The notes beneath the pieces were generated by a model. It did not search any database and was not told the DNA's origin. It saw only the letters and a list, made by a program, of their open reading frames with translations. This document shows, piece after piece, positions 13,001-28,000 of a DNA stretch of 60,275 nt (position 1 is the first letter of the stretch; every line of letters begins with the position of its first letter). A program made the translations under genes and the position numbers. The DNA lies in contig NW_019775769.1 in assembly GCF_001039355.2 (NCBI RefSeq), forward strand, positions 138,508 through 198,782, written 5' to 3'. This DNA is from Lingula anatina (lineage: Eukaryota; Brachiopoda; Lingulata; Lingulida; Lingulidae).

Positions 13001-16000
13001 TTTTGATAGCATTCATTACATGAAGATTACTTTTCTTATTTTGGTTACAATTAAAAATATTTTACTGACTATAACCCCTATAACTCCTTTCAAAGGTCTA
13101 CATTTTTTTTAGGGGGGGGTGTTCTTTTTGTAAAAAAAAAACACTGTATCTGCCTAGCCATCCTATGTAAGCATGAAGCAGCTACCTCATGGCAGGAATA
13201 AACATGGCCGACTGCTAGAATATGGACTGAAAATGTCCCTATTTAGTTTGAGTACATCAAGTCCAACCCTCAGACAAGCTGATTTTCACATATATCTCAC
13301 CTTATATTCATGTATTTTCAACCGTGAAAAATTAGCTTCTCTGAGGCAGGGGCTCATATAAAAAATGAACATCTTTCACAGTTGTCACCTTACTATTACT
13401 ATAGGTATGTAGTATTGTTCGTCAGAACCCCCCTAAAACACACATTTTCATGAATATTTGACAAAGTCATTTTGACACATTCCATTTCATAGACAACTCC
13501 ACACTTTTCATTGTTGTCTAATGGGTCTTTGGGACTTACTACTACATTCCGGATGGTGAAACCTGCTTTGTTGTACAAGTTAATGTTGTATTTTTAAATT
13601 TCCGTCGTAAGCGTTCCGAGACCCCCCTGGGGGTGTAGGGTAATACAATGACTTGTTTTTCTATTTTTTTTTGTCACTCGTTTGAGCTGTGGCATGGACT
13701 TCTCACATCTCAAGTCAGCGCCACTATGCTAAACTAAATGATCTGGAAAAACTTTCTCATCCTCACCACGTATGTCCACGCCAGGATTTCTCATAGTACC
13801 ACAGTCACTGCTACTATTTTCCCATGGCAACTGCTGATGATCTGATAATTATTATTAATACACCCGAAGCTTGGGTAGCTTAGGCCCAATACCAACACCA
13901 TAATTACCCACATTGTAAACACTGAAATCTGGAATTGCTCTACCTTTCAAAGAGATTTTTTACAGACTTATGTCAAACCTTGCATTTCTTTCAAAGGTAA
14001 TTGAAAAAATGGTGGCTGTTAGATTTTTCGACCACTTAAACACTAACAATCTTGTCGAGGAAATGCATTCTGCTTATAGGGCAAAACACAGCTCTGAGGA
14101 TTAAGAATGATCTACTGATGGGCATCGACACCAACTCTAGATCTGCTAGACTACTTGTATAACTAGACCTTTCAGCCGCTTTCTATACTGTAAGCGTTTA
14201 TCACAGTACATTATTAATTTTTCTTTTGGGTAGTGTAGGTGCCAGAGATAAAGTCATTTCTTTCCTCTGTTCATACACCACTGCAACACCGCTGTAACTC
14301 TTAAGGAATTTGAAAATCCACAGCGAATTCAGAATGTTCGGCGCTTATGTTAACCCGCACACCCAGGGAGATTCATATTGCACCCATTTTAAAGCTGTTG
14401 CACTCTTTTTAGAACACGCATTTTATTCAATATTTTAACTTTTATGCATGGGATTTTTTATAAGTCAGCACCCCGTTGCCTACTGAAATTAGTTCATTAT
14501 TATACACCAAGACGTAATTTAGGATCACTTGACCAGTTAATGCTGAAACCATGTAATGTCAGATTGAAAATGAACGTCGACCTAGCTCTTCAAATCTATG
14601 GACTAGGGCAATGGAACATTCTCTCCAAATGTACTCTTTAAAAACTATGGAGACTGAGAACAATTTTAAATAAAAGAATTAAAAACTTAAATTTTCAAAA
14701 AGTTCTATAGCTGATTTGACTGACTTTTTGCCATAACATTGAACTATATATTACTATTTTTATATTTTAACTGTCTCTACTTATTTATTGACTTTATTCG
14801 TCTCATTCTGTTCATTTTACCCCTGTAAAGTCTACTGAACATTTTATGTGGATTTGAAACTATAAATATATATAATTATTATCATTATTATCAGTTTGCT
14901 TATCTGATTTTAACTTAAACCATTCTGGAGACTATTGAAGTAATGCAGCGACGGTAGGGTAGGCTAAATCTAAAAAAACTCCATAACAGTTGTTTTCTGA
15001 GGCAAAATTTGATGCTGAACACAAATATGACAATCATTTATTTCTGCAATAATTTAACAGTTCGGTAAAATTTTCAAAATGGCAGTCGAAACGTTTCATC
15101 AACAACAACAACCAAAGGTGCTATAGTGTGTCATATGTCGTTTTTATGTTTTAGGGGTTGTAGAATCCGTTTCTGAAGTTAATACTGAGATTGCTACATT
15201 TTACAGTGTGTTCAGTTTCCAAGTGAGCTGACAGTTTACTGTCAAGCTAGACTTAATAGCCAGAATCGTTGATAACGGGGAAAATGAACCACATCAGTCA
15301 TCTTCATCAATCAAAATGAAGCATGATAAGATTTCCCAACATCTGTTGGATGTGAATTATAATGAAGAATCAATTATCTTTACCAAACAAAAGATGGATT
15401 TTTTAAAATAATTACAATTGGATGGATGAAACGCCTTTGTTTTACATGTAAGAAGCCGGAAGAAATTCCTGTCATAAGCTGAGGCCAGCAAAGAACTTGC
15501 CAAGAAAATGTCCATTGCCTAAATCTCCAAAAAGTATTTTTCCCATCTTTGAAAAGAACATTCCCAATAGAAAAATGTTGGATTATAATATATTTGAGGA
15601 AGCAATGAAGCATTAAGGGTCCCTGAAGTGCAAGGATTAAACGTGATGATATACGAAAATGATAGAGTTCAATCCAAACTTGACAAATACTTTTTTATGA
15701 TATAAGATTCATCGTATGTAAGCACAATGTTTTTTTATATGTAGTCCCATTGTGCAGTTGTTCTATTGGAAATGTTCTCAAAGAGAGGGAATATATTCTT
15801 AGACATCCAGAGACTGGATATTTCCTTGACAACATATTTGCTGGTCTCAGTTCATGATAGTTGGTTGCTTCCCCGGCTTCTGTCTTGTAGAACAAAAATA
15901 TTCCATCCGTCGCTTTTTAATAATTTAAAGACATTCACCTTTCGGTTGCTTGAGGTCAGGGTAATTCTGATGCTTCCTCATAATTCACATCCAGCAGAAC

Positions 16001-19000
16001 TTGTTTTGACTGACTGAGATCTGGCTCTTCCGTCAAGCTTGACAACCAACAAGGAAACCAAACTCCATATTAAATGCAAAAGCGTTAGAATTAACATAAG
16101 AATAATCTATTTTACAACCCTAAAAACATAAGGATAGACATCTTACAAACTATGGGTCTTTTAATTGACGATGTTGAAACTCTTGTCAGGGCGTTTTGTC
16201 TGCCATTTTGAAAATCGTCATTTTACCAACCTGAATGGCCCCTGTGAAAAAAAAAGTTACACACGTGTGTTTAACATCATTTTCTGTCTTAGAAACATTT
16301 ACGTATTATAATTTTGTGCTTCACCCAACCCTATTCAATACAGTTATATACACTCTTATAGTTTCTACAGTTACTGTATATGTAGTACATATGATTTGTA
16401 TGTGCTTCCAAAAATAGTTAAATTACCGGCCTAAGGAATGCCCCTAGCTCAAATTTCTCATCAGAAATTAACTTTTTGATAAATTGACTGCAATGCTTTG
16501 CGTTTTAACTCTGATGGTATTTGTTTATTTAGATCAGTGCAGGAATATTATACACGAACGGTTTCGCGGAGAAAGTCATATACGGCACATGTGTGTTGTC
16601 CCAGATGGACGAAAATTAATTCAATCTGTGTTCCAGGTAAATGATTTTTTTTGCATGCCTTCAAAAAATCCGATTTTTTGTTCAGTATTTTACCTTGGTC
16701 CTTAGTTCCTAATCAGAAAACTGTTGTTATATAAACTTGAGAAAGCTTAATTTGTGTTGTTAATAAACTTTGTAAACGGTATATCAGAAGCATCAAAATG
16801 AAAATATCAAATTGACTATATTTCACCTAAAAAGCTAAAATGAACATATCTATGTAAAACATTTTTACCTTTGAAAATGTCGAACTATTACAAAGACATG
16901 GGAGATTGAGCCAGGGTAATTATAACTCGATGTAGATCGACGGTTGCAATGTTTCAGCTTAAAATATTTTCTCAATATCAATATTACCCTTACATTTTTT
17001 ATACACAAACACTGTATGTGTCAGCATATATATGTATGTGTCATTTCAGGTTGCTCACTGACACCCCACTGTGTGAGAGAAACGTGTACAAGCGTCAGTG
17101 TCTTTGATTCTGGATGTGCCAAGTGTTCAGACCAAGGTAGAGACAACACAACATCTGTATATTGGCCTGCAGGAACATTCAGAGAATGCTTAGGTAAGGC
17201 GGATAATTTCAAAATTGACCACATAGCAATTTCAACCCCTGCCTTAGCGTCTTAGCCCATTGCACAAAATTGCGCCAGATCAATAACTATGTATGCTTTA
17301 TCTCCTCAGCAACCTGTTCTTGGAAACAATACCACTGCTGGCCAGGGGAATGTAAAGACGGACTCTATTCTCGTGGATGTACCTGCGTTGTTGGGTTTAC
17401 CAATCGAAACGGACAGTGTGACAGTAAGTAACAGCCGTGCCTTGTTTGAATGCGTGTATATAAGGACAATTTAACCAGCCAAATTCGGGTATTAGGACGA
17501 TGCAACACGCCATAGTAACGATTGAAACCCATTATCCTTTACGAATTGTGTCTGTAATTATCAGTTCCCTGTCTATTAAGCATAATTCAATGCAAATAGG
17601 GTGATTATAAATACAGTAATTGAACTTCTATCATGTACAATTGACATCTATCACTGTTTCACAAGTGGTTCAGAAATGATATTTGATTCCGTTTAAGTTG
17701 CAGGTTCAAAAAAACCCGATTTGACTACATGTGACGTCGGGGTTACGTCAAAGGATGGTGAAACGGCCAATTCAACTGTACTGGCTGGTGTACCAAGGGA
17801 ATGTCAAAACGCCCAGGACAGCTATATTAATTTCCAGCCAGTCTCTCTGAGCTATACATTTGAGTTCAATTTCCAAATAAGTGGAATACCAGATAAGCCC
17901 CTCAGGATACAGGAATACCACTTCGGCGTTACTTCGGCTTCAGTTACTTTAGGAACTGCTAGATTGGGTATTTTTTAATTACTTATAAAATGTCCTAAAC
18001 TTCCGTTCATTTCGTGATGTAAGTTTTTTAAAATGTTTTTGTTGCTGTTTTGTATTGCTAAATATGACTTAAATTAATGTTTTTCATCGATTTGCACCTT
18101 TCTGAACGGATATGTACATGTTTCTACCTTGGTTACCAAAATGGGTATGCAATAATATACTGATATATAAAGAGAGAAGTATAAATAATGACTAGGAAAA
18201 ATCATCATTGCCATTAGTGTCTTTACAGCACCAGCTTCGTTTGTTAACCACAGCACGACCACGCTATCATCTGGAAAGTGTAGTCAAACTTTCAGTCGTT
18301 TTTCTCCGTACAGCGGTCCAGTATCGTGCAAGCAGACAGTTTCATTACACGGTCCGTCTCATCTGAATAATGGAGAAAGGTAAGTAAACATTAGTATCTT
18401 TACCAGAGCTATACGGGAAATGTACGTAAAACACGTGTAAATACATGTATGTGCCTTTTACTCCTATACATTTCAAACATACCGTTATATTTGTAACAAA
18501 GACTGGTGCTTGATGCGTGATATTCTCAGATTAACATCAGGCCTACCCAACTACCAGACTCGGCACATAAGGATCCTGAATTAACCGGTATATCGGACCA
18601 AACTACCCGTTTTCAAGGTGTGTGTCAGATCGCATTCCGGAGTATCAGTCAGAACACCGATAGGATGAACCCACGCTCGGCTGTCACCTTGATTGGATAG
18701 TAAACGATTGTCGTAAAATCGCTATATGGTTTTAAAACTGGGTGCATAAATTTAAAAGCCACCTAGATGAACCTTAGACTGCCACATTAATCTAATACAA
18801 TGCAAAAAAGCCCTATCAAAAGTGGTTAAAACATTCAAACCGAATGTCGTAAAGTCCCCATATACCCCATAGAGACAATAAATAGAGTATTCTAAAGTAA
18901 GAGTACAGTTTAAGGTTGTTCAGCCGAACGTGGATGATGTCATGTACCAGAAGGTCCCCCATGACAGAAAGTCCGGGACCCGTTAAATAATGGGTCCCGG

Positions 19001-22000
19001 ACCTTGTATCATGGTAATTGGATATAATATACAGGGTCTCCCGGACCCTGCATTTAACCGGACCCTACGTTTCATGACAGCTATCACGAAACACAGAGTC
19101 CGCCCGTCATACAGAAGAACTGGGTCTAAAAGCTAGGGTCCTACTGTAGAACAGTAGATATTTATTAAAAGCGCTTTATATTGACAATTATAATAAAGCA
19201 AACCCTTGATGCAAGTAAATATAATATAACAAAACGGCGGTGGTTTGCACAACGACCTGGTGGTGTAATGGACAGCGACACTGCTGATGAGTCTACTATG
19301 GTATCCAGTGACAGGGAAGTATGTAGTAATTTAACAATAATGTTGGTTCGAGTCCCCCACTGGAGTTGACTTTATGACGCCTCTATTTTCAATCTTGTTT
19401 TTTTTAAATTTATAGTTAAATATTCAAATTACTGTCCATTTATTGTGTTTCATTCCGTAATAATATGTTTTATACTCACTTTTTATTACATTTCATACCT
19501 TTTTTTAATTGGACTTACTTAAAATATATTTCACACATATCCCATTGCATTGTGATGATTAAGACTATATATACACGTGACTTATTTGAATACCACTCGT
19601 ACATGTGTGTAAGTAAGTGGTACACAATGAATCGATGCTAAACTGTGCAAAACGTTTCTTTTCTCTAGACTATACGCGTAACTTAGGCTACAATGACTAC
19701 CACTCATAAATGTGTGACAGCTAGAGTTATACAGTGCATCAATGCCAAATTGTGCAAAATATGTATTTTCTGGAAACTGACGACATTGATTAGTTATTAA
19801 ATATACATGCTTATGTAGTGTAATTGAAAATGTACTCATTTAATTTTGTTTAACAATTTATATAAAGTTTTAATTTAAGTTGCATACCCTAAATTAAAAT
19901 GGAATCAACCCAAAAAGAATGTATTCCATGTTTCTCAATAACATTAGAAATCTTAATTAAAGTTTTTTTCCATTGTGTATTATATGGACAACAATAAAGC
20001 AAGATTGTATCAACGAGAAAGGATTTGATACATGTATCTACATGTACTTAAAAATATATTTATAATGTGAAACTATGGATTATATTTTTCTCATTTTAGA
20101 CGAAGCACTGGCACAGATGTTTTATCAAGTTTGCATGATGATGGAAATGCGGGTGACAACGGACAATGAGGAGAAAAAACAATTACTATACTGATTAATA
20201 AATTAAACTTTTTTTTAAATCAGGAAGTTCACCAAAGGCACTTATGTATTCTGAATAAATTTATATTTCTTGAGTGATGTTCTTTCTCAATTGCATACAA
20301 AAGATAATCCTGCAAATTAAAGTTTATGAAATGCGAACAATGCACATTTATACTACGCGTTACACTTTAACAGAGTTTAATAATGTTTTTTTTTTTAACA
20401 TTTAATTCTTATAATTCTTCCCTCCATATCAGTTAACATCATGTTCAATTTCATTTTTAAATTGCAAGTTTTAAGTGTGAGATTTCATTATTGCTCTTCA
20501 ATGCGGACTTTCAGTATTAAAACGTAGGGTCCTAGGACTTTCCGTACTGAAATAGAGTGTCTAAGGGGACTCTACATTTCAGAACATAGAGTCCGGGACC
20601 CGTTATTTCGAGACAGGGAGTCCGCCGGACTCTCAGTTTTAAAACACCGGGTCCGCCGGACCCTAGAATAGGACTCTGTGTTGCTTGACACCGGCATCCT
20701 GATGCCTGAGCATGCACTAATGGGTATGTCCAGAGAAGGGATCATATATGTGAGAAGTAATTTCATAATGCAAGGGCGTCTGCCAAAAGGACCATATGCT
20801 TATTTCACATTTTGTAGTGTGCAAGCACAGTCTTCAATGCTTTTGCAAGATTTACTGCACTTCATTTACTTTTAAAATAGTGAAACTGTTATACTTATAT
20901 TAAACACTTGTTTTTATAAGTATATATCTGGCTTTTTCTAATAAACATTGTAAACCACCGACCTGCCTCTGGATTCCCCTTTTTCATCGCTAGTTAGTAC
21001 ATACTGGTCAGGAAAGGGATAAATGAAAAGCATTAATTCAATTAACGGGCACGTTACTCCATGTTCTCCATTATAGCTCTCTTATTTCAGGTTTTGCGCA
21101 AAGTTTGAAGCCAAGGGAGGGGGTTATTTTGTCCCATTTGACGCTCTCAATAACAGGGCACTTACTAGAATCTATTACAACGATACTACTACATCTAAAG
21201 TAGTGTGCATGAGGTTTGACTCAGCTTCGCCATTACACTGCTCGTCTGAAAAAACATGTAAATGGGAGCCTCTTCACGTTCCCCAGCGCATTACTCGAAA
21301 TGGTCAACTGTCTTTGTTATTTAAAGGCTGGTTGGATCCATATCCTTCTTATGAACATCAGGCATCCGGTATTGAACACTACGAAATCCAGGTTTATAGG
21401 GTTGCTGACGGTGGCAATAACACGCTTATGGTAAAGCACGAAAGCACCCTCAGAAATACGACAGCTACTGAAAACATGAGCATCGAATTACCTGATCAGC
21501 CAGAGTTGTACGCTCTCTTACTGACCGTTAAGGACATTGCCGGAAATGTGAAGCAAGCGCGTCGTTTTGTGCTGTATGACAACTCTTCGCAGGTGGAAGT
21601 CAACAAAAACAAACCTCTTAGAGTGGTTTCAGCCAATCCAGATGCAAATTATTTGTGGCAAGTCAACCACCTTCCGATCCAGCTAAAATGGGAAGATCAT
21701 TTTCAAAATACGTATCAATTCCATCACAACCTGTTACGACCCATACGGAAGAACGTCGGCATCACTGGTGTTTATGATCAAATCAATGGTGATCTACCCG
21801 TTATTGGTACTCGGAATATTCACGGCATTGTCAACTTCCAGTACTCAGTTCAGCGACGTCTACATTTCCCAACACCGGCTTCGGCGTTTCAAAACGTCCC
21901 GAACATCCTAGATCAGTCACTGGATTTATCACACATCAACACCAAAGATGGTGAAAGCTACATAATCTTCATAAAAGCTATTGATATTATGAACAATTCG

Positions 22001-25000
22001 TTGGTGGATAATGTGACAGTTCACATCGACAGCTTGGAACCAGAGATTTCTAACATGTGGTTGGTTAGGGATGGTCATAAGCAGCTCTATGTTCACAGCG
22101 GGACAGATCTCTCCAAAATGACACTCCAGTTCAACGCCAAGGATCCAGAAAGTGGACTGTACACTGTCAAATGGAAACTAGGCACGGAACAATACAGCAG
22201 TGACATTGGGAATGGGTCCCTGAGTGTCTTTCCCTATAAGGTAAGCTTATAAATGGCTTCATTCTGTAAGCAAGTTTGACTAGTATTTTTGCAAGGACTG
22301 TGCCTAAATCATACCAGAGGACGATTCTCGTTTATTAACTGTTCGATACAGTGCTTTCTGTAATATAAAGAACCGGTACCTAATGATACGCAATTCATTG
22401 CAGGTTGAACACCGCGACCCATGCTGCCATTATTGCCCAGCAGTCGGTCCATGTGAATTATACAACTATACCATTGGACTCCACTCCCTTGTAGCTCGTA
22501 GGTCGCACAGAGGGCAGCATAATCGCAAGTATCATTTCACTATCGAAGCCATTAATAACGCGAAACTTCGTGCCACTGCAACTTTGGTTGTGCACGTTGA
22601 CGAGTCGCCTCCAATGGTGGGCACCGCACTTGACGGTCCATCCGGTAAAGACAGAGATTTTCAAACAGATTTAACTATACAGGGGCATTGGTATGGCTTC
22701 TATGACCATGAGAGTGGAATATCCACGTATAAGGTGGCGATATCACCACAGTGTCTTTCCAAAGAACATCTTCTGAAAAGACAGCCCGGAAACGAGACTA
22801 AATTGACTACCCTAACATCGGCCTCATTTCTTGCACCACAGCCGGGCCATTACGTGCTCTCAGTCATAGCATTTAACAACGCGATGGAACCTTCAGAAGT
22901 TACCTGCTCTGATGGTATTGTTATAGACACATCCCCACCAGAAATCTACAATGTTCAGTTACCAAATGGACGTATTCGTGACACTCTAGTATGTGACGGG
23001 GATACAGTTTGGTTACTTACACATAACTTACTGAAGACTGCGCTATCTGGTAGAGCACCAAACTGTATTCAACGTTGTTTCTATGGTGTTCCCGTGACCA
23101 TCTTTCCTGAAAGAAAGGAGTACAATATCAGCATGCTTAACCAAACAGAATTAAACGAAATGTGCTTGGAAATGCAAAATATCTCCTTCGAGATAGCTTT
23201 ACCAAATGACGCTGTTAATTTGCTTTGGGATGCGTATGACAAAGAAAGTCAGATACATGGATTTGAAGTCGGTATATCATCCAACTATAAAAATGTTTTA
23301 AATCCAGATATTGTAGGGTTTCATTCGACCCACAACCACACTTATTTCAAACAGACACATTCTGGACTTGGGGATACGTCAAGATTCTTTCTCGTGATCA
23401 AAGCAACAAACAAAGCAGGATTGTCAGATGTCACATCTCTAGGACCGATTCGTTTGTACGAATCTCCACCCATATTCGTTGGGAAGCCTACCGTGGGTAT
23501 TGTTGACAACAGCGTCGTAATGTCTTGGGGGATTAATCAGTTAGTGGATAGAGGGGGTGCAGCAATAGAAATAGCAGTTGGTAAGTTCTTCAACAAATGT
23601 TTATAAGTAAGCAAATAACAACATTTTGTCAAATTAGAAAACTAATTACAAATGTGTTGTATGACCTTTGTGTAATTTCCCCATCACCGCATTTTATGCC
23701 ACAGCAAATACCGTGGGTTGATTAATCATGGATGCTAAAGTTATTGCGTAGTCCCCATTGCAATTGTAGGTACTTATAACGAGGAAGAGGCTGTGCAACA
23801 CTTCCAGATCATCACAGGCAGTTGTTCAAATGCCACACACTTCTGTGAAAAACTGAAGATGTCTGCACTCCAAGAATATGAACGCGAATTCGAATTCGAC
23901 TTTGTCATTTACGTCAGAGTCACAAACGCGGCTGGTCTTTCACGAGTAGTTGCTTCAAATTCTATTCAACTTCCAACAGCCTTGAAGCCAGCAGTAGGTC
24001 GCGTCTATGAAATCGACCCAAATAACACACTGGAAGACATAGACTTCGTCCTCTCTCCGAGAACAGTATGTGCAGCCTGGCAAGGCTTAGAACACCACAC
24101 AAATGATGTCGAATACTCCGTTGGTCTCGGAAGACTACCAGGGACAATAGATTTAATGCCGTATCGTGATATACAAATTTCTAATAAAACGTTGTTCTGT
24201 GTGAAAACAACCAGTTTGCCGTACGGCAGGAAACTCTTCTTTACCGTGAACGCCAGCACACCCGCCGGTACAGTATCTGCATCTTCAGATGGATTTATTA
24301 TTATCAATCCAAAAGAGCAAAAGCTACTGAGGGTTTTTGATGGTACAAGGTGTAGGATGCCTCGCTACACATCTGAACTGTCACTGAAAATAGCAGCGGG
24401 AAAAAACAAAACACTCCATAATTTGTTCCCCCACCATGTGGGTTCTTATTACACCGTGTGGCTCAACGTTTCAGTTCACCGGTCATATATACGTTTGGCC
24501 TTCCCTTCTTCGGGTGATTACAGCGTTGAGAATACAGAAATTTGGCCAAATACTGTTTTTGGACAAATCATTGCAGTTACCATTTTCCCTATGGCGAAAA
24601 ACATTTCGTTTGTCATATGGAATGACGGAAACGAGACTGTTAATATCCATGACTATACCATTTCCAATTGTGCTGTTGATCTGGCGGTTCAAACTTCGCT
24701 GAGAACACTGTCAGGCCATTGGAACTTTCATGAAGGAATATCTAAACCACTGTTCCACTTTGAATGTGCCGTGGCCCAAGCAGAATGCAGTGGTGACGAA
24801 TTAGACTGTGGCACAGTGTCATTTGTGACGCCTTTTGTAATGACTGGACTCCAGTCTGAATATACATTTTCCAACCTCGATCTTCAGGTCGGTCGACGCT
24901 ACTTTTTCGTAGTGCGTCGTTGTTTTCATGCTGTGTGTCTTTCTGAGTCACGTTCGGACGGGGTTGTTATTTCTGACAGGGCTCCTTTTGGTGGGCTACT

Positions 25001-28000
25001 AACTGTGAATGCTTCTGGCCTGAAGACGCCATGGGACAGTATAGAGCTGGAGATAGATATCGAGTGGGAACGCTTTATCCTCTTTGGTTGTAACTATGTC
25101 GTCAGTCATTACAGATGGACAGTATCAGCGTACACTGACCACGCCCAGACAGATGGCAATTGGTTTGTTAAACTATCCAATGCATCTTATGTGGAGGTAT
25201 GGATAACTTACGTTAATTATTTTCAAAGCAATGTTATTTTGCCTTTGAATCAAATTTGTTTCTCGCTTTATCACATGGCCGCATATTTAAATATTTATAA
25301 CGAATTCGCCAGCTAATGGTTTCTTTATATCAATTATTGGAATTTTCATTTAGGATCGTCAAACTATAGCACTGGGATTGCCCAACAGACGTCAGTTGTA
25401 TGTGCTCCTCCAAGGATACGCCAAAAATGGTTTGTCGTCCATTATTACCACTCCGTTCAAATTACCACCAGTGGAGAACGTCCCTTCAGTCATTGAACTC
25501 AGACAGAAAGACATAAAGAAATACGGACACATGCTGCATGCAACCAATGTTGGGCCAAGCCTTGAAGGAATTCTCAACCTTGACGTCGACTACATAAGCC
25601 ATCCCTCTGATCTCGGGGCTGTTGTAGTTGGCTCCCAGCATTCCAATGTATCCTGGTTTATCACCAGACATCCTGAGATACCAGATGACTGTGCGACGGA
25701 TCCAATTTGTCACCATTTTACAAAAACAAATGGGAACATTGTAAGCTTTGGAACTGTGCAACTGTTTGAGGGCTTCAAATACTACATCTGTGCCATGGCA
25801 AATGGAGAAGTCATGATACGGGAGAAACATGCTGAGACACTATCAGAGATAAGGCTGTGTAGCAATGGTTTCTATATCGACAGGACGCCACCAAGCGCAG
25901 GTCACGTGTCTGTTCTGAACTCCATGAATGGTCACCTCTTGGATTCATCTACAGTTGCGCTCTCGTGGCATGGATTTGTAGATCAAGATGAATTGGGAAA
26001 AACCGTTAATGGAGGCATACGTTCCTACTGCTATGCTATCGGTAAGGATGGTCAGAGTATGAATTACATGTATAACAAAGAGCTTAATGGGTCCCAGTGA
26101 TTAGCTAAAACGTATTGATACCATTGCTCTCGATCCAGTTGTTAGAGCCTTTTGCACATTCATTAGAATGGTTGAATTAGATTTGTAGCATCTATTCATG
26201 CATTTATTAATCCATTGAAAAAGTTGATGTAAGCCCTTTGTATTTAGGCACATCTCCTTATGGCCAAGACGTTGTTCGGTACACGGAGGTCCAGACATCC
26301 ACACACGTGATCGTTAACAACATAAGCCTAGCCAACGGAATGGTGCATTACTTCACGATTAAGGGTATGATAAAGCAATATTGATAAAGTCAAAATTTCC
26401 ATCATAAAACAAAAAACTGTATGATACTATCTTTTCTTGAAATATTTCAACTTTTTCTATTATTTCAGGAACTGACTATATTGGACTGAGTTCGTTTGCA
26501 ACTTCAAAAGGTGTAATGGTTGACACCACACCTCCTGACTGCGGGACAGTCCTTGTTGGTTCTCCCCATAGACATTTTGCCTTAACCGGAAGTTCAAGAC
26601 TGCAAGTTCATTGGAACGGTACCAAAGACGACGAGAGCGGAGTTTCCCGTGTAGAACTGGCAATAGGCTCAGGTCCCTATCAACAAGACATCATGGCTTT
26701 CATGTCATATCAGTCAACTGCAGCCTTCGTCAACGACCTGCCTCTTCTAAACGGTCACACATATTACGCTCAAGTTCAGGTGCGATATAAGCATGATTCC
26801 CGAAGGTCGTTTTGTAAGACTCCTTTGCCATGGTATATTTGTTTTAGAATATTTTAGTATATTTGATGCACTCACTATATTTCCTTAAACAGTGTGCCAA
26901 TATTTTAAATTCTATTTGTCTTCATACCTCTGCCGTAGGTTACAAATGGAGCAAACGTCTATCAGACATGTCATGCGCCGCCATTCCTATATGACTCCTC
27001 ACCTCCAACAGCAGGGTTTGTAAGAGACGGACTGCGGGTGAGTTTTTTATCATTTCTAAACCCATATTATTTGCTGCTTTTTGCTTTGTAACATTTTGTT
27101 GTTTAAATATTTGTAATAAGTGATACCATAAACAAATGAAATGGATAAATATGGTAGTTTAGAACGTAATTTAACACACTGTTTCCCACCTCACCCATTA
27201 TTATTACATGTTTGATATACAGTTTTCGCTGTATGTGCTGCTTTTTAAATCTGAGTGTTTTTGAAAAGAACAAATGTATTCATTGAGCACCGGTGTAACG
27301 AAAATGAAGGTCCGTGTAACAGAAAGTCTGCCCGCCCTTCATTAAATTATAATGCTTAGGATTAGCCTGATCTAAGTGGGGCAAAATCTAGGGCTAGGCT
27401 TTCCTGCATAAATGAATGGGAAGTGGACACTCTATCTTGGTGGACTCTCTATCACGTTACACCGGTGTAACATGAAAATCTGACTTCCATGAAAATCTGA
27501 CTCCCCCAGTCAAAATTTCATAATGAAAATCTGACTCCCCCCATGGAATTTTGACTCCCCCTCACAAACCTTTTTAAACTCATATTTTATTTGAATATAT
27601 AACTTTTATCTTGAAGTATGCATAATAGAGGATACATGTACATTGGCACTTTTTGAAAATTTTCATGAGAAAATAAGAAAATTAAAAATGTTTTTTTCAC
27701 CCAATGATTCCTTTGAAAAGGCTATGGGAGTCCAAATCCTACAGGTAGTAAGATGAATACTTGTTAAAAAAAATTATCAAGTTTCACCAAAATTTTCACC
27801 ACCAAACTTTCAAATAATAAAACAATATACATCACAATGCAAACCATGTGAAAAACAATGCCTTTTCTTCATGAGAGTCCAAATCCCATGGGTATGAATA
27901 TAAAGATTTTTCATGATTTTTTTTCATTTTTTGCACCCAATATTTTACCACCAAACTTTCAAATATTTCCAATATATTCGTCATAAAGTATACTAAAGGG

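Larger units (their letters stand above)
10705..16532. other. 5.8-kb intron of the giant gene, rich in transposon relics
   Basis: Holds a minus-strand SWIM-zinc-finger relic (12106-12470), a plus-strand LINE relic (13970-14665) and AT-rich unassigned sequence. No host exon was found inside it. The splice phases of the flanking exons match across it. Confidence 0.6.
18380..21090. other. 2.7-kb intron of the giant gene
   Basis: Contains two clusters of GGGTCCCGGACC-like palindromes (18950-19140 and 20520-20695), a tRNA-like segment near 19253-19368 and AT-rich sequence. A possible alternative terminal exon starts at 20101. Confidence 0.5.

Noticed and set aside
18000-18228. Intron interior read as coding
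   Set aside because: Stops in the required phase and a good acceptor at 18228 show that it is intron.
24005-24307. 100-codon open frame on the minus strand
   Set aside because: Shadow of the large plus-strand exon 23770-25196.
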